Assembly (NCBI RefSeq): GCF_014652635.1
Contig: NZ_BMZE01000001.1
Span: 1,002,051-1,066,050 of the forward strand
From: Devosia pacifica
Lineage (GTDB): Bacteria > Pseudomonadota > Alphaproteobacteria > Rhizobiales > Devosiaceae
DNA: 64,000 bases
Direction of reading: 5' to 3'
Shown piece by piece: positions 42,479-51,958 of this stretch; the stretch's first letter is position 1; each line of letters opens with the position of its first letter. Both the position numbers and the translations under genes were made by a program. A model generated the notes under the pieces. That model was not told the DNA's origin. It made no database searches and was given only the letters and a program-made list of their open reading frames with translations.

Positions 42479-43188
42479 CCAGGGAAGGGAAACAGGCCGC
42501 CGCCGGCGACTATGTCCTCGGCACGATGAATGGGCCCGAACTGCGTGCCTTCGAACAGGAGTTGGCAAGCGATCCGGAACTGGCGCACCTCGTTGCCGAT
42601 CTGTCGGACCGTATGCTCTCGCTGGACAATGTCTCCGAAACCGAGGCGCCGGCAGCGCTTTGGGCGCGTATTGAAGCCGCGTTGGATAATCCGGCTACGG
42701 ACGAGCCACAAACGACTGTGGTCCCAATCTCTAAGAAGACCTCGCAGCAGGCGCCCGGCACTCCTTGGATGGCGCTGGCAGCCTGCGCGGTGGTAGCGCT
42801 GGGCTTTGGGTACATACTCGGCGCGACGACGCTGGCTCCGCCGGAACCAAGGGTCATCGCCGTGTTGCTTGATGAGACCAGTGCAAGCCCTGCAGTAATC
42901 GTCGAAGCTTTCGGCGATGACAGCGTGCACCTCGTCCCCCTAGAAACCTTCGAAGTACCGCAAGGGCAGGTCCTTGAGGTCTGGACCTTGCCTGATGCAG
43001 AAACCGGCCCTGTTTCGCTTGGTACACTGGATGAGACCCGTGAGGCGATGCTGACCGGGCCCGACCTGCCGGAGCCGCAACCCGGGCAGCTCTATGAGAT
43101 AACGCTGGAACAGGCTCCAGGGTCTCCCACCGGTCGCCCGACTGGCCCGATCCTGGTCAAGGGTTTCGCCCGAAATCCCGTCCTTTAG
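42475..43188 (+). CDS. RskA-type anti-sigma factor
   Basis: This 237-residue membrane protein is a RskA-family anti-sigma factor. The N-terminal part (AAGDYVLGTMNGPELRAFEQELASDPELAHLVADLSDRMLSLD) is the sigma-binding helical region, one membrane helix follows (PWMALAACAVVALGFGYILGATTL, about residues 96-119), and the periplasmic RskA domain has VLLDETSASPAVIVEAFGDDSVHLVPLETFEVPQGQVLEVWTLPDAETGPVSLGTLDE. It should hold the upstream sigma factor inactive until a periplasmic signal appears. It overlaps the sigma gene by ATGA. Confidence 0.92.
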   Translation: MTREGKQAAAGDYVLGTMNGPELRAFEQELASDPELAHLVADLSDRMLSLDNVSETEAPAALWARIEAALDNPATDEPQTTVVPISKKTSQQAPGTPWMALAACAVVALGFGYILGATTLAPPEPRVIAVLLDETSASPAVIVEAFGDDSVHLVPLETFEVPQGQVLEVWTLPDAETGPVSLGTLDETREAMLTGPDLPEPQPGQLYEITLEQAPGSPTGRPTGPILVKGFARNPVL

Positions 43189-43263
43189 CAGCTTAAGCTG
43201 CCCGGCATTGACATCGAAGCTCATCCCGCCGAAGGAGAGGCCAACGAACGTTTGGAGGATCCG

Positions 43264-44361
43264 ATGGGATTCAAGATGGGCATTGTCGGGCTGCCCAATG
43301 TCGGCAAATCGACCCTGTTCAACGCTTTGACGCGTACTGCTGCCGCGCAGGCGGCCAACTTTCCATTTTGCACGATCGAGCCGAATGTTGGCGAGGTCGC
43401 CGTGCCGGATGAACGGCTCGGCAAGCTGGCCGAAATCGGCAAGTCCTCAAACGTCATTCCCGCAAGGATGAGTTTTGTCGACATTGCAGGGCTGGTGAAG
43501 GGCGCCAGCAAAGGCGAAGGCCTTGGCAATCAGTTCCTGGCCAATATCCGCGAATGCGATGCCATTGCCTATGTGCTGCGCTGCTTCGAGGATGACAACG
43601 TCCTGCACGTCAATAACCGGGTCGACCCGCTTGCTGACGCGGAGGTCGTGGAAACCGAACTGATGTTGGCCGACCTCGAAAGTCTCGAAAAGCGCCTCCC
43701 CGCACTCGAGAAGCGTGCCAAAGGCGGCGACAAGGAAGCCAAGGTTACCATCGACCTCATCCATCGTTCTCTGGCACTGCTTCGTGAAGGACAGTCGGCG
43801 CGCCTAGTAGAGCGCAGCGCCGAAGAGGAGAAGGCTTTCCGCGAACTGCAACTGCTGACCAGCAAGCCGATTCTTTATGTCTGCAATGTCGACGAAGGCT
43901 CGGCGGCAACCGGCAATGAGAACTCGCGCAAGGTCGAGCAATACGCGAAAGAGCGTGACGCTGGCGTGGTGGTGATCTCGGCCGAGATCGAAAGCCAGCT
44001 GGCACAGCTGCCAGATGAAGAGCAGGCTGAATATCTCGGAACGCTGGAACTCAAGGAACCGGGACTGAATCGGCTTATCCGCGAGGCCTACGACCTTTTG
44101 GGCCTGCAGACCTATTTCACGGTAGGACCGAAGGAGGCCCGCGCCTGGACGATCCACAAAGGTGATCGGGCACCTCAGGCCGCCGGCGTGATCCACACCG
44201 ATTTCGAGAAAGGCTTCATTCGCGCACAAACCATCGCCTTTCAGGATTTCGTCGAGCTTGGCGGCGAAGTGGCAGCCCGCGATGCCGGCAAGGCACGAGA
44301 CGAAGGCAAGGAATACGTCGTCAAGGATGGCGATGTGATGATGTTCAAGTTCAATAACTAG
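43264..44361 (+). CDS. ychF: Redox-regulated ATPase YchF (Obg-like)
   Basis: This 365-residue ATPase of the Obg superfamily has the YchF N-terminus MGFKMGIVGLPNVGKSTLFNALT (Walker A), G3 motif FVDIAGLVKGASKGEGLGNQFLANIRE, a coiled-coil region (ETELMLADLESLEKRLPALEKRA), LYVCNVDE, and the TGS domain at the C-terminus (YFTVGPKEARAWTIHKGDRAPQAAGVIHTDFEKGFIRAQTI). The usual guanine-specificity motif is altered in the family, so it prefers ATP. It binds ribosomes and dampens oxidative-stress responses. The start at 43264 matches the family; a frame at 43252 adds four residues. Confidence 0.96.
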   Translation: MGFKMGIVGLPNVGKSTLFNALTRTAAAQAANFPFCTIEPNVGEVAVPDERLGKLAEIGKSSNVIPARMSFVDIAGLVKGASKGEGLGNQFLANIRECDAIAYVLRCFEDDNVLHVNNRVDPLADAEVVETELMLADLESLEKRLPALEKRAKGGDKEAKVTIDLIHRSLALLREGQSARLVERSAEEEKAFRELQLLTSKPILYVCNVDEGSAATGNENSRKVEQYAKERDAGVVVISAEIESQLAQLPDEEQAEYLGTLELKEPGLNRLIREAYDLLGLQTYFTVGPKEARAWTIHKGDRAPQAAGVIHTDFEKGFIRAQTIAFQDFVELGGEVAARDAGKARDEGKEYVVKDGDVMMFKFNN

Positions 44362-44448
44362 CGATCTGTCGACGGCCCGCCTGTTGCGAGCCGTTCGGCA
44401 CAATGTGCGGTACTTGTCAGCCGCAGGCGGTCGGGCCAATCTCTGATC

Positions 44449-44799
44449 ATGCAGCGATTCGCCCTCATCACCGCCCTTCTTGCAGTTTCAGCGCTACCCG
44501 CCATGGCTCAATCCGCCAATGGCAGTTGGGGATGCAGGGACACGGACGCACGCGATGCAGGGATCCTGACGATATACGGCCCCGTCTATGGCTTCGCCTC
44601 GACCGCTTATGGCGATCCGGCCTCTGGCACGGGCACCATGACCGTTTATACCGATGGCGTAGCCTTTGAAGCCGGGCCGCTGATGGTGGAAAAGGGCATA
44701 GAGGCCGGACGTCTGGTGGCGGACCCATCCTACGGCACAGCAATCCAGCTTGAGACCAGTCAGGCAGTCGCCATGCTCTGCACCCCGATAGGGCCCTAA
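44449..44799 (+). CDS. Small secreted hypothetical protein
   Basis: This 116-residue protein has a clear signal peptide (MQRFALITALLAVSALPAMA) and a small mature part with two cysteines (GCRDTDARDAG and MLCTPIGP), which may pair in the periplasm. The middle is rich in Gly, Tyr, Thr and Ser (LTIYGPVYGFASTAYGDPASGTGTMTVYTDG), a beta-rich composition. I recognise no family. It is monocistronic, downstream of ychF and convergent with apt. Confidence 0.7.
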   Translation: MQRFALITALLAVSALPAMAQSANGSWGCRDTDARDAGILTIYGPVYGFASTAYGDPASGTGTMTVYTDGVAFEAGPLMVEKGIEAGRLVADPSYGTAIQLETSQAVAMLCTPIGP

Positions 44800-44856
44800 G
44801 AAGGTCTGCCAACGACTAAAGGTCGACGGACGCAATAATTGCTTAGCCGAGCCGAC

Positions 44857-45405
44857 CTAGTCCCCGGCGAATGTCAGCACTGCATGCACATCGACGCCGT
44901 TGTCACGCAGCTTCTCGGCTCCGCCGATATCTGGAAGATCGATGACGAAACTGGCCTTATCGATAGTGGCGCCAGTTCGCCGGATCAAATTGACGGCAGC
45001 AATTGCTGTTCCGCCTGTTGCGACAAGATCGTCAACAAGCAGAACATTATGGGAAGCATCGAGCACGTCGTCGTGGATCTCGATCGTATCAACCCCATAT
45101 TCCAGTGCGTAATTCTGGCCGATCGTCTGGCCCGGCAGCTTGCCCTTCTTGCGCACCGGAACAAAGCCCAAGCCCAAGGCCATTGCGACACCGGTGCCAA
45201 AGATGAACCCACGCGCCTCGATGCCAGCCACATGAGTGAAGCTGTGTTCCCGGACAGCCTCCGCCATGCGCTCTATCGTAACCCTCAGGCCCTGCGGATG
45301 TTCAATGAGGGTTGTAATGTCTCGGAAAAGGATACCGGGCTTTGGATAATTGGGAATGGCGCGCACAAGCGCCTCTAGGTCGAGCCTATCCTCGTAAAGC
45401 GTCAT
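44857..45405 (-). CDS. apt: Adenine phosphoribosyltransferase
   Basis: This 182-residue salvage enzyme makes AMP from adenine and PRPP. It has IPNYPKPGILFRDITTLI, VAGIEARGFIFGTGVAMALGLGFVPVRKKGKLPG, YALEYGVDTIEIHDD, and the PRPP-binding loop NVLLVDDLVATGGTAIAAVNLI. Length and motifs are standard. It is on the minus strand, followed upstream by a small hypothetical gene on the same strand with 21 bp between. Confidence 0.96.
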   Translation of the reverse strand: MTLYEDRLDLEALVRAIPNYPKPGILFRDITTLIEHPQGLRVTIERMAEAVREHSFTHVAGIEARGFIFGTGVAMALGLGFVPVRKKGKLPGQTIGQNYALEYGVDTIEIHDDVLDASHNVLLVDDLVATGGTAIAAVNLIRRTGATIDKASFVIDLPDIGGAEKLRDNGVDVHAVLTFAGD

Positions 45406-45426
45406 GATCAGCCTTGCCCAATTGTG

Positions 45427-45621
45427 TCAGCGCGCGCGCCGCCCGGTAATATGCCGGGCTAGAACGCCGGCATTGTAGGCAGCGCTGCGTGTCGCTGCAA
45501 TTGCTGCGTCACGTGTTTGAGGATTAGACAAGGCGGAACGAACCCCGGCTCGCACCAGGGGGTTGCGGCTCAAGGTGACCGCGGCCCCGGCAACGGCAAT
45601 AGCCAAACGCATGACCGGCAT
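45427..45621 (-). CDS. Small helical protein of unknown function
   Basis: This 64-residue protein (MPVMRLAIAVAGAAVTLSRNP, then an Ala/Arg-rich helix TRDAAIAATRSAAYNAGVLARHITGRR) has one weak hydrophobic segment and a basic end. The start at 45621 follows GGGAG by 8 bases; an earlier ATG at 45660 has no such site. It lies just upstream of the apt gene on the same strand, so co-transcription is possible. I recognise no family. Confidence 0.55.
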   Translation of the reverse strand: MPVMRLAIAVAGAAVTLSRNPLVRAGVRSALSNPQTRDAAIAATRSAAYNAGVLARHITGRRAR

Positions 45622-45716
45622 CGACTTTCTCCCTGCAATCAAGCCCCCAATAAATTGCAACCCCTCGCCGAGTTGGCAAGAGGTTGCATGATCACGTCAG
45701 CGCGTTAGAGCCGAAA

Positions 45717-46799
45717 TCAGTTGAGCCAGATGCCGTCATCGATTTCGGGCAGCACCTGCTGCCGGTTCTCTGGACTATCGGCGAACCGTGCCAGCACTTC
45801 CGCCCGGCTCATGCCATTGTCCATCTGCTGATTCCAGTAGTTGAGCCCCGACTGATCGGCGCCACGATCAAGCACATTGAAATAAAGCTCGTTGATGAAG
45901 GCATCGTCCGGCAAGTTAGTACCATAGAGCTCGCGAAACTCGGGCGAGTCGATGAAGATCGCCGCGCTGCGGATAAGCGACTGGCCGTTGTCCGTCGCCT
46001 CGACGTAAAAGCTCAGTCCGTCGATATCCGGGTCACGGCCAAAGGCAGCCTGATACAGGCGATACATGTATCCGGCGCTACCATTGATATCGAGCGCCAG
46101 CGTTCCGTTAGCAAAGTCGAGACGCTCAACATCGAACAAGGAAACGCCGTTCACAACCACGGTGTTTGTATTCTGAACGTCGATGCTGTAGCTGCCGGAT
46201 TGCTGCTGGAAATATACCGTATCCCGACCGCCCTCGCCGTCATAGTACTCGCCGACCTGGGCGAAATAGACGAAGTTGTTGCCGTTATCGCCCGATACGA
46301 TCCCGCCGCCTCCGCCGCCGCCGGACCCTTGGATGTCGGAGATCGCCACCGTGTAGCTTATTGGCTCAGCACTGCCGCCATAGAGCTGGCCAGCGTTATC
46401 ATAAAGGGCCCCGGCAATATCGACCGTCACTGTCTCGCCTGACCGCGGGGAGATACGCAATTCGAAGTCGGTCTCGTCGTCGTAGACGATGAAGCCGCGG
46501 TCGGCGTAATAGTCCGCGAGCTCATACGCGGCATCGCTGAAGCTGGCGTTCGTGAAGTCGACATATGCATATTCTTCGAAGAAGGATTGCCCGTAGACAC
46601 GCACGATCAAAGCCGACGCATAGTTCGCATCGTTATTCGCCAGCTGATCATCGTTGATGGTGAGGTTGAAGGAGCTTAGCCCCGAGGTGGGTATCACGAA
46701 CCGATCGTCCGTGTTGTTTCCGTAGCCGAGGTCTTCATAAAAAATCTGGTTCTGCGAACCCGGACGAACTGTCGAGAACTGACGTGTCTCGTATGCCAT
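45717..46799 (-). CDS. DUF4214 domain-containing acidic protein, possible type I secreted
   Basis: This 360-residue protein has no signal peptide. The N-terminal half has beta-rich acidic sequence (YGNNTDDRFVIPTSGLSSFNLTINDDQLANNDANYASALIVRVYGQ). A Gly-rich linker (GSGGGGGGGIVSGDNGNNFVYF, about residues 160-180) precedes a hemolysin-like repeat (GEGGRDTVYFQQQSGSYSIDVQ). The C-terminal DUF4214 region is GYMYRLYQAAFGRDPDIDGLSFYVEATDNGQSLIRSAAIFIDSPEFRELYG ... NELYFNVLDRGADQSGLNYWNQQMDNGMSRAEVLARFADSPE. Such proteins are often exported by type I systems, but no exporter is nearby. Function is unknown. Confidence 0.85.
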   Translation of the reverse strand: MAYETRQFSTVRPGSQNQIFYEDLGYGNNTDDRFVIPTSGLSSFNLTINDDQLANNDANYASALIVRVYGQSFFEEYAYVDFTNASFSDAAYELADYYADRGFIVYDDETDFELRISPRSGETVTVDIAGALYDNAGQLYGGSAEPISYTVAISDIQGSGGGGGGGIVSGDNGNNFVYFAQVGEYYDGEGGRDTVYFQQQSGSYSIDVQNTNTVVVNGVSLFDVERLDFANGTLALDINGSAGYMYRLYQAAFGRDPDIDGLSFYVEATDNGQSLIRSAAIFIDSPEFRELYGTNLPDDAFINELYFNVLDRGADQSGLNYWNQQMDNGMSRAEVLARFADSPENRQQVLPEIDDGIWLN

Positions 46800-46943
46800 G
46801 AAAAGCTCCTCAAATTACCCGTGGCCGCTGGGCCGTGATCGCGAGACTGTACCTGCTCGCCTGAACGGCGAATGAATGCATCATTGGCCGCTGCCCGCCC
46901 GCATTTGCCAAACAATCGCGCACGGTTCCGGTTCCCACCGCAC

Positions 46944-46966
46944 AAAAAAAGGGGGCCGAAGCCCCC
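46944..46966 (-). terminator. Intrinsic terminator of petABC
   Basis: On the minus strand, GGGGGC and GCCCCC form a perfect 6-bp stem around a TTCG tetraloop, followed by seven T (plus-strand A tract 46944-46950). It lies 27 bp after the petC stop and is a textbook rho-independent terminator. Confidence 0.92.
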
Positions 46967-46993
46967 TGTTCTCTCTTCTCAAAGAACACAAGA

Positions 46994-47848
46994 TCAGTGT
47001 TCGATACCCTTCCAGATCCGGCTCTTGGTCGCGTACATCAGGCCGGCGAACAGGACCAGGAACAGAATGACGCGGAAGCCGGCTGCCTTTCGCGAAGCGA
47101 GGTGCGGTTCGGCAAGCCACATCATGAAGGCAGAGACATCTCGAGAGTACTGCTCGACCGTTTCAGGCACCTCGGCACCACCGGCCTCGGCATCTGCATA
47201 GTCGACAACACCGTCAACGAGCGGCGGCGGCATCGAGATCGCGTGGCCCGGATACACCTCGTTGTAATACTGGCCCGGCTGCAGATCGAAGCCCTCGGGC
47301 GCTTCCTCGTAGCCCGTCAGCAAAGCGTGGATGTAGTCAACGCCGCCTTCCTGATAGGCAGTGAAGTAATTGAATGCCCATGTGGGAAACGGATCACTCA
47401 CACCGCGCGCTTTTGCCAAAACCGAAAAGTCGGGGGGAAGGGCCCCGCCGTTTGCGTCTCTCGCAGCCTGGTCGCTCGGGTAAGGCGACGGCCAGCGATC
47501 TGCCGGAATAGCAGCACGGGTCTCTCCATCAGCGCTGTCGTCCGGCACCTGGTATTCAGCCGCGAGGGCGCGAACCTGTGCCTCTGAGAAGCCAGGACCA
47601 CCCTCCTCTGAAAGATTGCGAAAGGCGAACAGACGCGCGCTGTGGCAGCTCGCGCAGACTTCACGGTATACCTGAAAGCCACGCTGCAACTGGTGCTCGT
47701 CATAGGTGCCGAAGATACCGGCGAAACTCCAGTCCACACGATCGATGTGCGGGGTCGAGTGCCCGCCACCTTCTTCCGCCGCCAGGGCTGGGCCTGCAAG
47801 CAAAGCCCCAGCCAGAGCGATAGCAGCGATTACGATACGATTTGACAT
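46994..47848 (-). CDS. petC: Cytochrome c1 of the bc1 complex
   Basis: This 284-residue haem protein of the cytochrome bc1 complex passes electrons from the Rieske protein to cytochrome c. It has a signal peptide (MSNRIVIAAIALAGALLAGPALA), the haem motif REVCASCHSARLFAFRNLSEEGGPGFSEAQVRALAAEY, an expected Met ligand region (PGHAISMPPPL), and a C-terminal anchor VILFLVLFAGLMYATKSRIWKGI. The start at 47848 is 4 bp after a weak AAAGAG. Third gene of petABC, 20 bp after petB, ending at the terminator. Confidence 0.96.
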   Translation of the reverse strand: MSNRIVIAAIALAGALLAGPALAAEEGGGHSTPHIDRVDWSFAGIFGTYDEHQLQRGFQVYREVCASCHSARLFAFRNLSEEGGPGFSEAQVRALAAEYQVPDDSADGETRAAIPADRWPSPYPSDQAARDANGGALPPDFSVLAKARGVSDPFPTWAFNYFTAYQEGGVDYIHALLTGYEEAPEGFDLQPGQYYNEVYPGHAISMPPPLVDGVVDYADAEAGGAEVPETVEQYSRDVSAFMMWLAEPHLASRKAAGFRVILFLVLFAGLMYATKSRIWKGIEH

Positions 47849-47868
47849 CATGCTCTTTTGCCCTGTCC

Positions 47869-49119
47869 TCACGCGTGCGCTTTCTTGAGCACGCTTTCGG
47901 AAATGCTGGTCGGCAGCGGCTTGGGTGTCTCAATGCGTGAGAGCAGCGGCAGGATGACCAGGAAGTAGATGAAGTAGTAGGCCACACAGATTTTGGCGAG
48001 CAGCGTGTAGATGCCTTCCGCCGGCTGCGCACCAAGATAGGTCAGGCCGATGAAGTTGATCACGAACAGCCAGTAGAACCAGCGGAACAACGGACGGAAA
48101 TTGCCCGAACGTACCGGCGACCGATCAAGCCACGGCAGCACCACCAGCAACAGCATCGAGCCGGCCATCGCGATGACACCACCGAGCTTGGAGTCGATGA
48201 ACAGCACGTTGAAATCGATAGCGCGCAGGATGGTGTAGAATGGCAGCAAGTACCACTCAGGCACGATGTGTTCCGGGGTAACCTGCGAGTTCGCCTGAAT
48301 GTAGTTGTCGGGGTGGCCGAGAATGTCGGGTGCAAAGAACACGAACCACGCAAATGGGATGAGGAACACCACCATCGCGAACATGTCCTTCATCGTATAG
48401 TACGGATGGAAGGGCACCGTATCGCGCTTCGACTTCACCTCGACGCCAATCGGGTTGTTGTTGCCCGGCACGTGCAGCGCCCAGATGTGCAACGCAACAA
48501 CTGCAGCGATGATGAACGGCAGCAGATAGTGCAGCGAGAAGAAGCGGTTGAGAGTCGGGTTACCCACCGCAAACCCGCCGCGCAGCAACACCTGCAGGCT
48601 CTCGCCAACGATCGGCACGGCCGAGAAGATGTTGGTGATAACGGTTGCGCCCCAAAAGCTCATCTGACCCCAAGGCAAAATGTAACCCATGAAGGCAGTT
48701 GCCATCGTCAGGATGAAGATGATGACGCCGAGGATCCACAAGATTTCGCGCGGGGCTTTATACGAGCCGAAATAAAGCCCGCGGAAGATGTGAATGTAGA
48801 GCGCCGCAAAGAACATCGAGGCGCCGACGGCGTGCACCGCCTGGATAATACGCCCACCGTTGACGTCGCGCCGAATGTGTTCGACCGAGTCGAAAGCCAT
48901 GGCGATGTTCGGCGTGTAGTGCATCGCAAGCACGATGCCAGTGATGATCTGGATGCCTAGGCACATCACCAGAATGGCACCAAAGGTCCAGAAATAGTTC
49001 AGGTTCTTCGGTGTCGGAAAGTCCATCAGGTGCTCTTTGGCAAACCTGACCACGGGAAGCCGATCATCAAGCCACTTCTCGGCACCGTTTGACGGCGAAT
49101 ATGTTGAATGCTCTGACAT
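47869..49119 (-). CDS. petB: Cytochrome b of the bc1 complex
   Basis: This 416-residue membrane protein holds the two b haems and both quinone sites. Motifs are [29 protein letters not shown], the helix with the first haem His in [28 protein letters not shown], the Qo-site [25 protein letters not shown], the second haem His pair in [24 protein letters not shown], and the PEWY loop [18 protein letters not shown]. Eight or so membrane helices are expected. It is second in petABC, with 10 bp after petA. Confidence 0.98.
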   Translation of the reverse strand: MSEHSTYSPSNGAEKWLDDRLPVVRFAKEHLMDFPTPKNLNYFWTFGAILVMCLGIQIITGIVLAMHYTPNIAMAFDSVEHIRRDVNGGRIIQAVHAVGASMFFAALYIHIFRGLYFGSYKAPREILWILGVIIFILTMATAFMGYILPWGQMSFWGATVITNIFSAVPIVGESLQVLLRGGFAVGNPTLNRFFSLHYLLPFIIAAVVALHIWALHVPGNNNPIGVEVKSKRDTVPFHPYYTMKDMFAMVVFLIPFAWFVFFAPDILGHPDNYIQANSQVTPEHIVPEWYLLPFYTILRAIDFNVLFIDSKLGGVIAMAGSMLLLVVLPWLDRSPVRSGNFRPLFRWFYWLFVINFIGLTYLGAQPAEGIYTLLAKICVAYYFIYFLVILPLLSRIETPKPLPTSISESVLKKAHA

Positions 49120-49129
49120 CGGAACCCCG

Positions 49130-49654
49130 TTAGCCGATCTCGATCATGGAGTCGGTGAGAAACTCATAAGGCGGCACGACCAGGTTAGTCGGAGCCGGAC
49201 CGCGCCGGATACGCCCGGATGTGTCGTACACAGAGCCGTGGCAAGGACAGAACCAGCCGTCATACTCACCGGACTCGCCGACAGGAATGCAGCCCAGATG
49301 CGTGCAGTTGGCGATCATCACCAGCCACTCTGCATGGCCTTCCTTGACACGCGCAGCGTCCGTCTGCGGATCCTTGAGTTCGCTCAGCGGGGTCTCGCGC
49401 GCCGTTTCGATCTCTTCTTCCGTGCGATGGCGCACGAATACCGGCAAGCCTCGCCAAAGAATGGTCACCGACTGCCCAACTTCGATGCCATCCAGGTTGA
49501 AGCGAATGGTCGCCAGCGCCAGCGTCGAGGCGTCGGGATTGAGCTGATTGATCAGGGGCCAGGCGACGGCCCCTACACCCACCGCCGCAACGGCGCCGGT
49601 TGCGACGTAAAGGAAATCCCGCCGCGTTGTTTGCGTTTCTGCTTGCGTAGCCAA
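49130..49654 (-). CDS. petA: Rieske iron-sulfur subunit of the bc1 complex
   Basis: This 174-residue protein carries the 2Fe-2S cluster: [51 protein letters not shown] holds both Cys-His pairs. The N-terminus has a twin-arginine signal and membrane anchor ([35 protein letters not shown]), and the product is usually Tat-exported. The start is taken as TTG at 49654 ([14 protein letters not shown]), preceded by GGGGA; the frame open to 49747 would run into the divergent trmL region. First gene of petABC. Confidence 0.93.
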   Translation of the reverse strand: MATQAETQTTRRDFLYVATGAVAAVGVGAVAWPLINQLNPDASTLALATIRFNLDGIEVGQSVTILWRGLPVFVRHRTEEEIETARETPLSELKDPQTDAARVKEGHAEWLVMIANCTHLGCIPVGESGEYDGWFCPCHGSVYDTSGRIRRGPAPTNLVVPPYEFLTDSMIEIG

Positions 49655-49887
49655 AGTGCTTGGTCCCCGTACGATAATCAGCGACGGACCGGCGCCACGT
49701 GTGGTCGAATTCGTTGCGGGAACGGAATCGCCCACCGGCCGCCACAAAGCGGCCCGTCATTTGGCGACCCTTTTTGCACTACCGCTACGGCTTGTCCAGT
49801 ATGGCTAAGGGTGACAAGGGCCATATGCGACACTATACCCGCCCCTTTCGCGGCTTCTTGCACGAACTCGCCGGGATTTGGACGCAA

Positions 49888-50358
49888 ATGGCCATCGACC
49901 TCGTTCTTTATCAACCCGACATCGCCCAGAACACCGGCACATTACTGCGCTTCGGAGCCTGTTTCGGGGTCGCAGTCCATGTCATCCACCCCACCGGCTT
50001 TCCATTTTCGCGCGCAAGCCTGCGCAGAGCCGGCCTCGATTACCTCGATCTTGTCGAATTGTTCGAGCACAACAGTTTTGCAGCCTTCGAAGAATATCGG
50101 CAGCAAGCCGGAAGACGGCTGGTTCTCGGAACCACCAAGGCTGCAAATGGCGCCTATGACTTTGCCTATCGCGGCGATGACCTGATAATGGTGGGGCGCG
50201 AAAGTGCTGGCGTGCCCGACGAAGTGGCTGACCGTGCTGATGCGCGCGTCCGCCTGCCAATGCGCGAGAATTTGCGCTCGATCAATGTGGCGCTGGCCGG
50301 AGCCCTGCTAATCGGTGAGGCGAAACGTCAGACCGATCAGTTCAAGGACCTGAAATGA
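49888..50358 (+). CDS. trmL: tRNA (cytidine(34)-2'-O)-methyltransferase
   Basis: This 156-residue SPOUT methyltransferase modifies the wobble base of tRNA-Leu. Motifs are [99 protein letters not shown], which form the trefoil-knot SAM site. The start at 49888 gives the standard N-terminus; the frame is open to 49699 but the added sequence shows no family features. The stop overlaps the hemF start by ATGA. Confidence 0.94.
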   Translation: MAIDLVLYQPDIAQNTGTLLRFGACFGVAVHVIHPTGFPFSRASLRRAGLDYLDLVELFEHNSFAAFEEYRQQAGRRLVLGTTKAANGAYDFAYRGDDLIMVGRESAGVPDEVADRADARVRLPMRENLRSINVALAGALLIGEAKRQTDQFKDLK

Positions 50359-51254
50359 CTGCCCTGCCCGTACTGGATGACCAGACTGAAACCCGCAAGG
50401 AACGCGCCAGCGCCTGGTTTCGCAATCTGCGCGACATGATCTGCGCCGAATTCGAGAAAATTGAAGATGAAGTCGTAGAGCCGAACTCCGAAATGGCGCC
50501 GGGCCGCTTCGAACGCACCCCTTGGGATCGCACGGATCACCGTGGCGAGCCCGGCGGCGGCGGTGAAATGTCGATGTTGAGCGGCAGGGTATTCGAGAAG
50601 GCGGGTGTCCATATCTCTACGGTCCACGGCGAATTTACCCCCGAATTTGCGCGCCAGATCCAGGGCACCGAGGCGGGCGCCAGCTTTTGGAGCTCGGGCA
50701 TCTCGCTGATCGTGCACCCCTGGAACCCGCACGTACCTGCGGTTCACATGAACACCCGCATGATCGTCACCGGCAAGCAATGGTTCGGCGGCGGTGCCGA
50801 CCTTACCCCGGTCCTTGACCGTCGCCGCACGCAGGACGATCCAGACTCTATAGAGTTTCACGAAGCGATGCGAATGGCATGTGAAGGCCATCCGGGCATC
50901 GACTATCAGCGCTTCAAGGATTGGTGCGACGAATACTTCTTCCTGCCGCACCGCAACGAACCGCGCGGTATTGGCGGTATTTTCTACGATCACCATAATT
51001 CCGGCGATTGGGAGAACGATTTCGCTTTCACGCAGGATGTCGGCAAGGCTTTCCTCGACATCTACCCCAAGCTCGTGCGGAGGAATTTTGAAACGCCCTG
51101 GAACGACGAGGAGCGCAACGAGCAACTGATCCGTCGCGGGCGCTATGTCGAGTTCAACCTGCTCTATGACCGCGGCACAACTTTCGGCTTGAAGACAGGC
51201 GGAAACGTCAATTCCATCCTCTCGTCCATGCCCCCGGCGGTTCGCTGGCCCTAG
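50355..51254 (+). CDS. hemF: Oxygen-dependent coproporphyrinogen-III oxidase
   Basis: This 299-residue enzyme converts coproporphyrinogen III to protoporphyrinogen IX with O2. Seen are [110 protein letters not shown], and [34 protein letters not shown]. It overlaps trmL by ATGA, and its stop overlaps that of the convergent DUF2062 gene within CTAG. With hemH, it is the second haem gene in the window, not in an operon with it. Confidence 0.97.
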   Translation: MTALPVLDDQTETRKERASAWFRNLRDMICAEFEKIEDEVVEPNSEMAPGRFERTPWDRTDHRGEPGGGGEMSMLSGRVFEKAGVHISTVHGEFTPEFARQIQGTEAGASFWSSGISLIVHPWNPHVPAVHMNTRMIVTGKQWFGGGADLTPVLDRRRTQDDPDSIEFHEAMRMACEGHPGIDYQRFKDWCDEYFFLPHRNEPRGIGGIFYDHHNSGDWENDFAFTQDVGKAFLDIYPKLVRRNFETPWNDEERNEQLIRRGRYVEFNLLYDRGTTFGLKTGGNVNSILSSMPPAVRWP

Positions 51255-51820
51255 GTTTCGGACTCGGCGCGGCGGGCGCGTTTCAACGCCAGACGCTTCT
51301 GCCGCGCTGTTCGGAACCTGATCACCAGCCAGCGCACAAGCACATAGAACAGCGCGAATACCAGCACCGCAATCGGAATCGCACCGATGAACATGGTCTG
51401 GAACGTTGGCCAGATGGCATCGAGCCCGCCTGCAAAAAGACCCTGGCTTAGTTGTTCGCCAGTGCTCTCAAACCGGGCCGATTCGGCGAGGCTTACATCG
51501 CCACCGCCGAGCAGACGGTGCCCAACTTCATAAGAGAGGGCAAAAAATAGCGGAAAGGTAAGCGGGTTACCCCATACGGTGCCGATCGCCGCGGCAACCA
51601 TATTTCCACGCACAAGGTATGCCAGAACGAACCCCAGCAGAAAGTGCAGCCCCACCAGCGGCAGCATCGATACAGCGGCCCCGGAAGCGACACCTGCCGC
51701 AATGGCATGTGGCGACGCTGAAAGCCGAAGCACGCGTTTGCTCAGATACGTGCCATAGCGTCGCCAGCCCATTTTGGGCCACAGCGTGTTTCTGAGCCTG
51801 CCAAGAAAACTTGACGCCAT
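51251..51820 (-). CDS. DUF2062 family membrane protein
   Basis: This 189-residue protein has the DUF2062 pattern: [85 protein letters not shown], with a conserved GNPLTFP motif, and a C-terminal membrane segment [30 protein letters not shown]-like. The tail is basic. Function is unknown; it may be a small membrane transporter. The start at 51820 (MASSFL) is preferred to 51853. It is convergent with hemF. Confidence 0.9.
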   Translation of the reverse strand: MASSFLGRLRNTLWPKMGWRRYGTYLSKRVLRLSASPHAIAAGVASGAAVSMLPLVGLHFLLGFVLAYLVRGNMVAAAIGTVWGNPLTFPLFFALSYEVGHRLLGGGDVSLAESARFESTGEQLSQGLFAGGLDAIWPTFQTMFIGAIPIAVLVFALFYVLVRWLVIRFRTARQKRLALKRARRAESET

Positions 51821-51958
51821 GCGTCCATTCCGTGCTGCTTTAGATCCGGGCAAAACTGGCCCTCAACGCCCATTGCCGGTCCAGTAAATTTCCGACAAGG
51901 CTGACCTAGCAAACTCGATGGCAAAGTGGAAAGCAAATCGGAGTGCGGGGCATAGATC

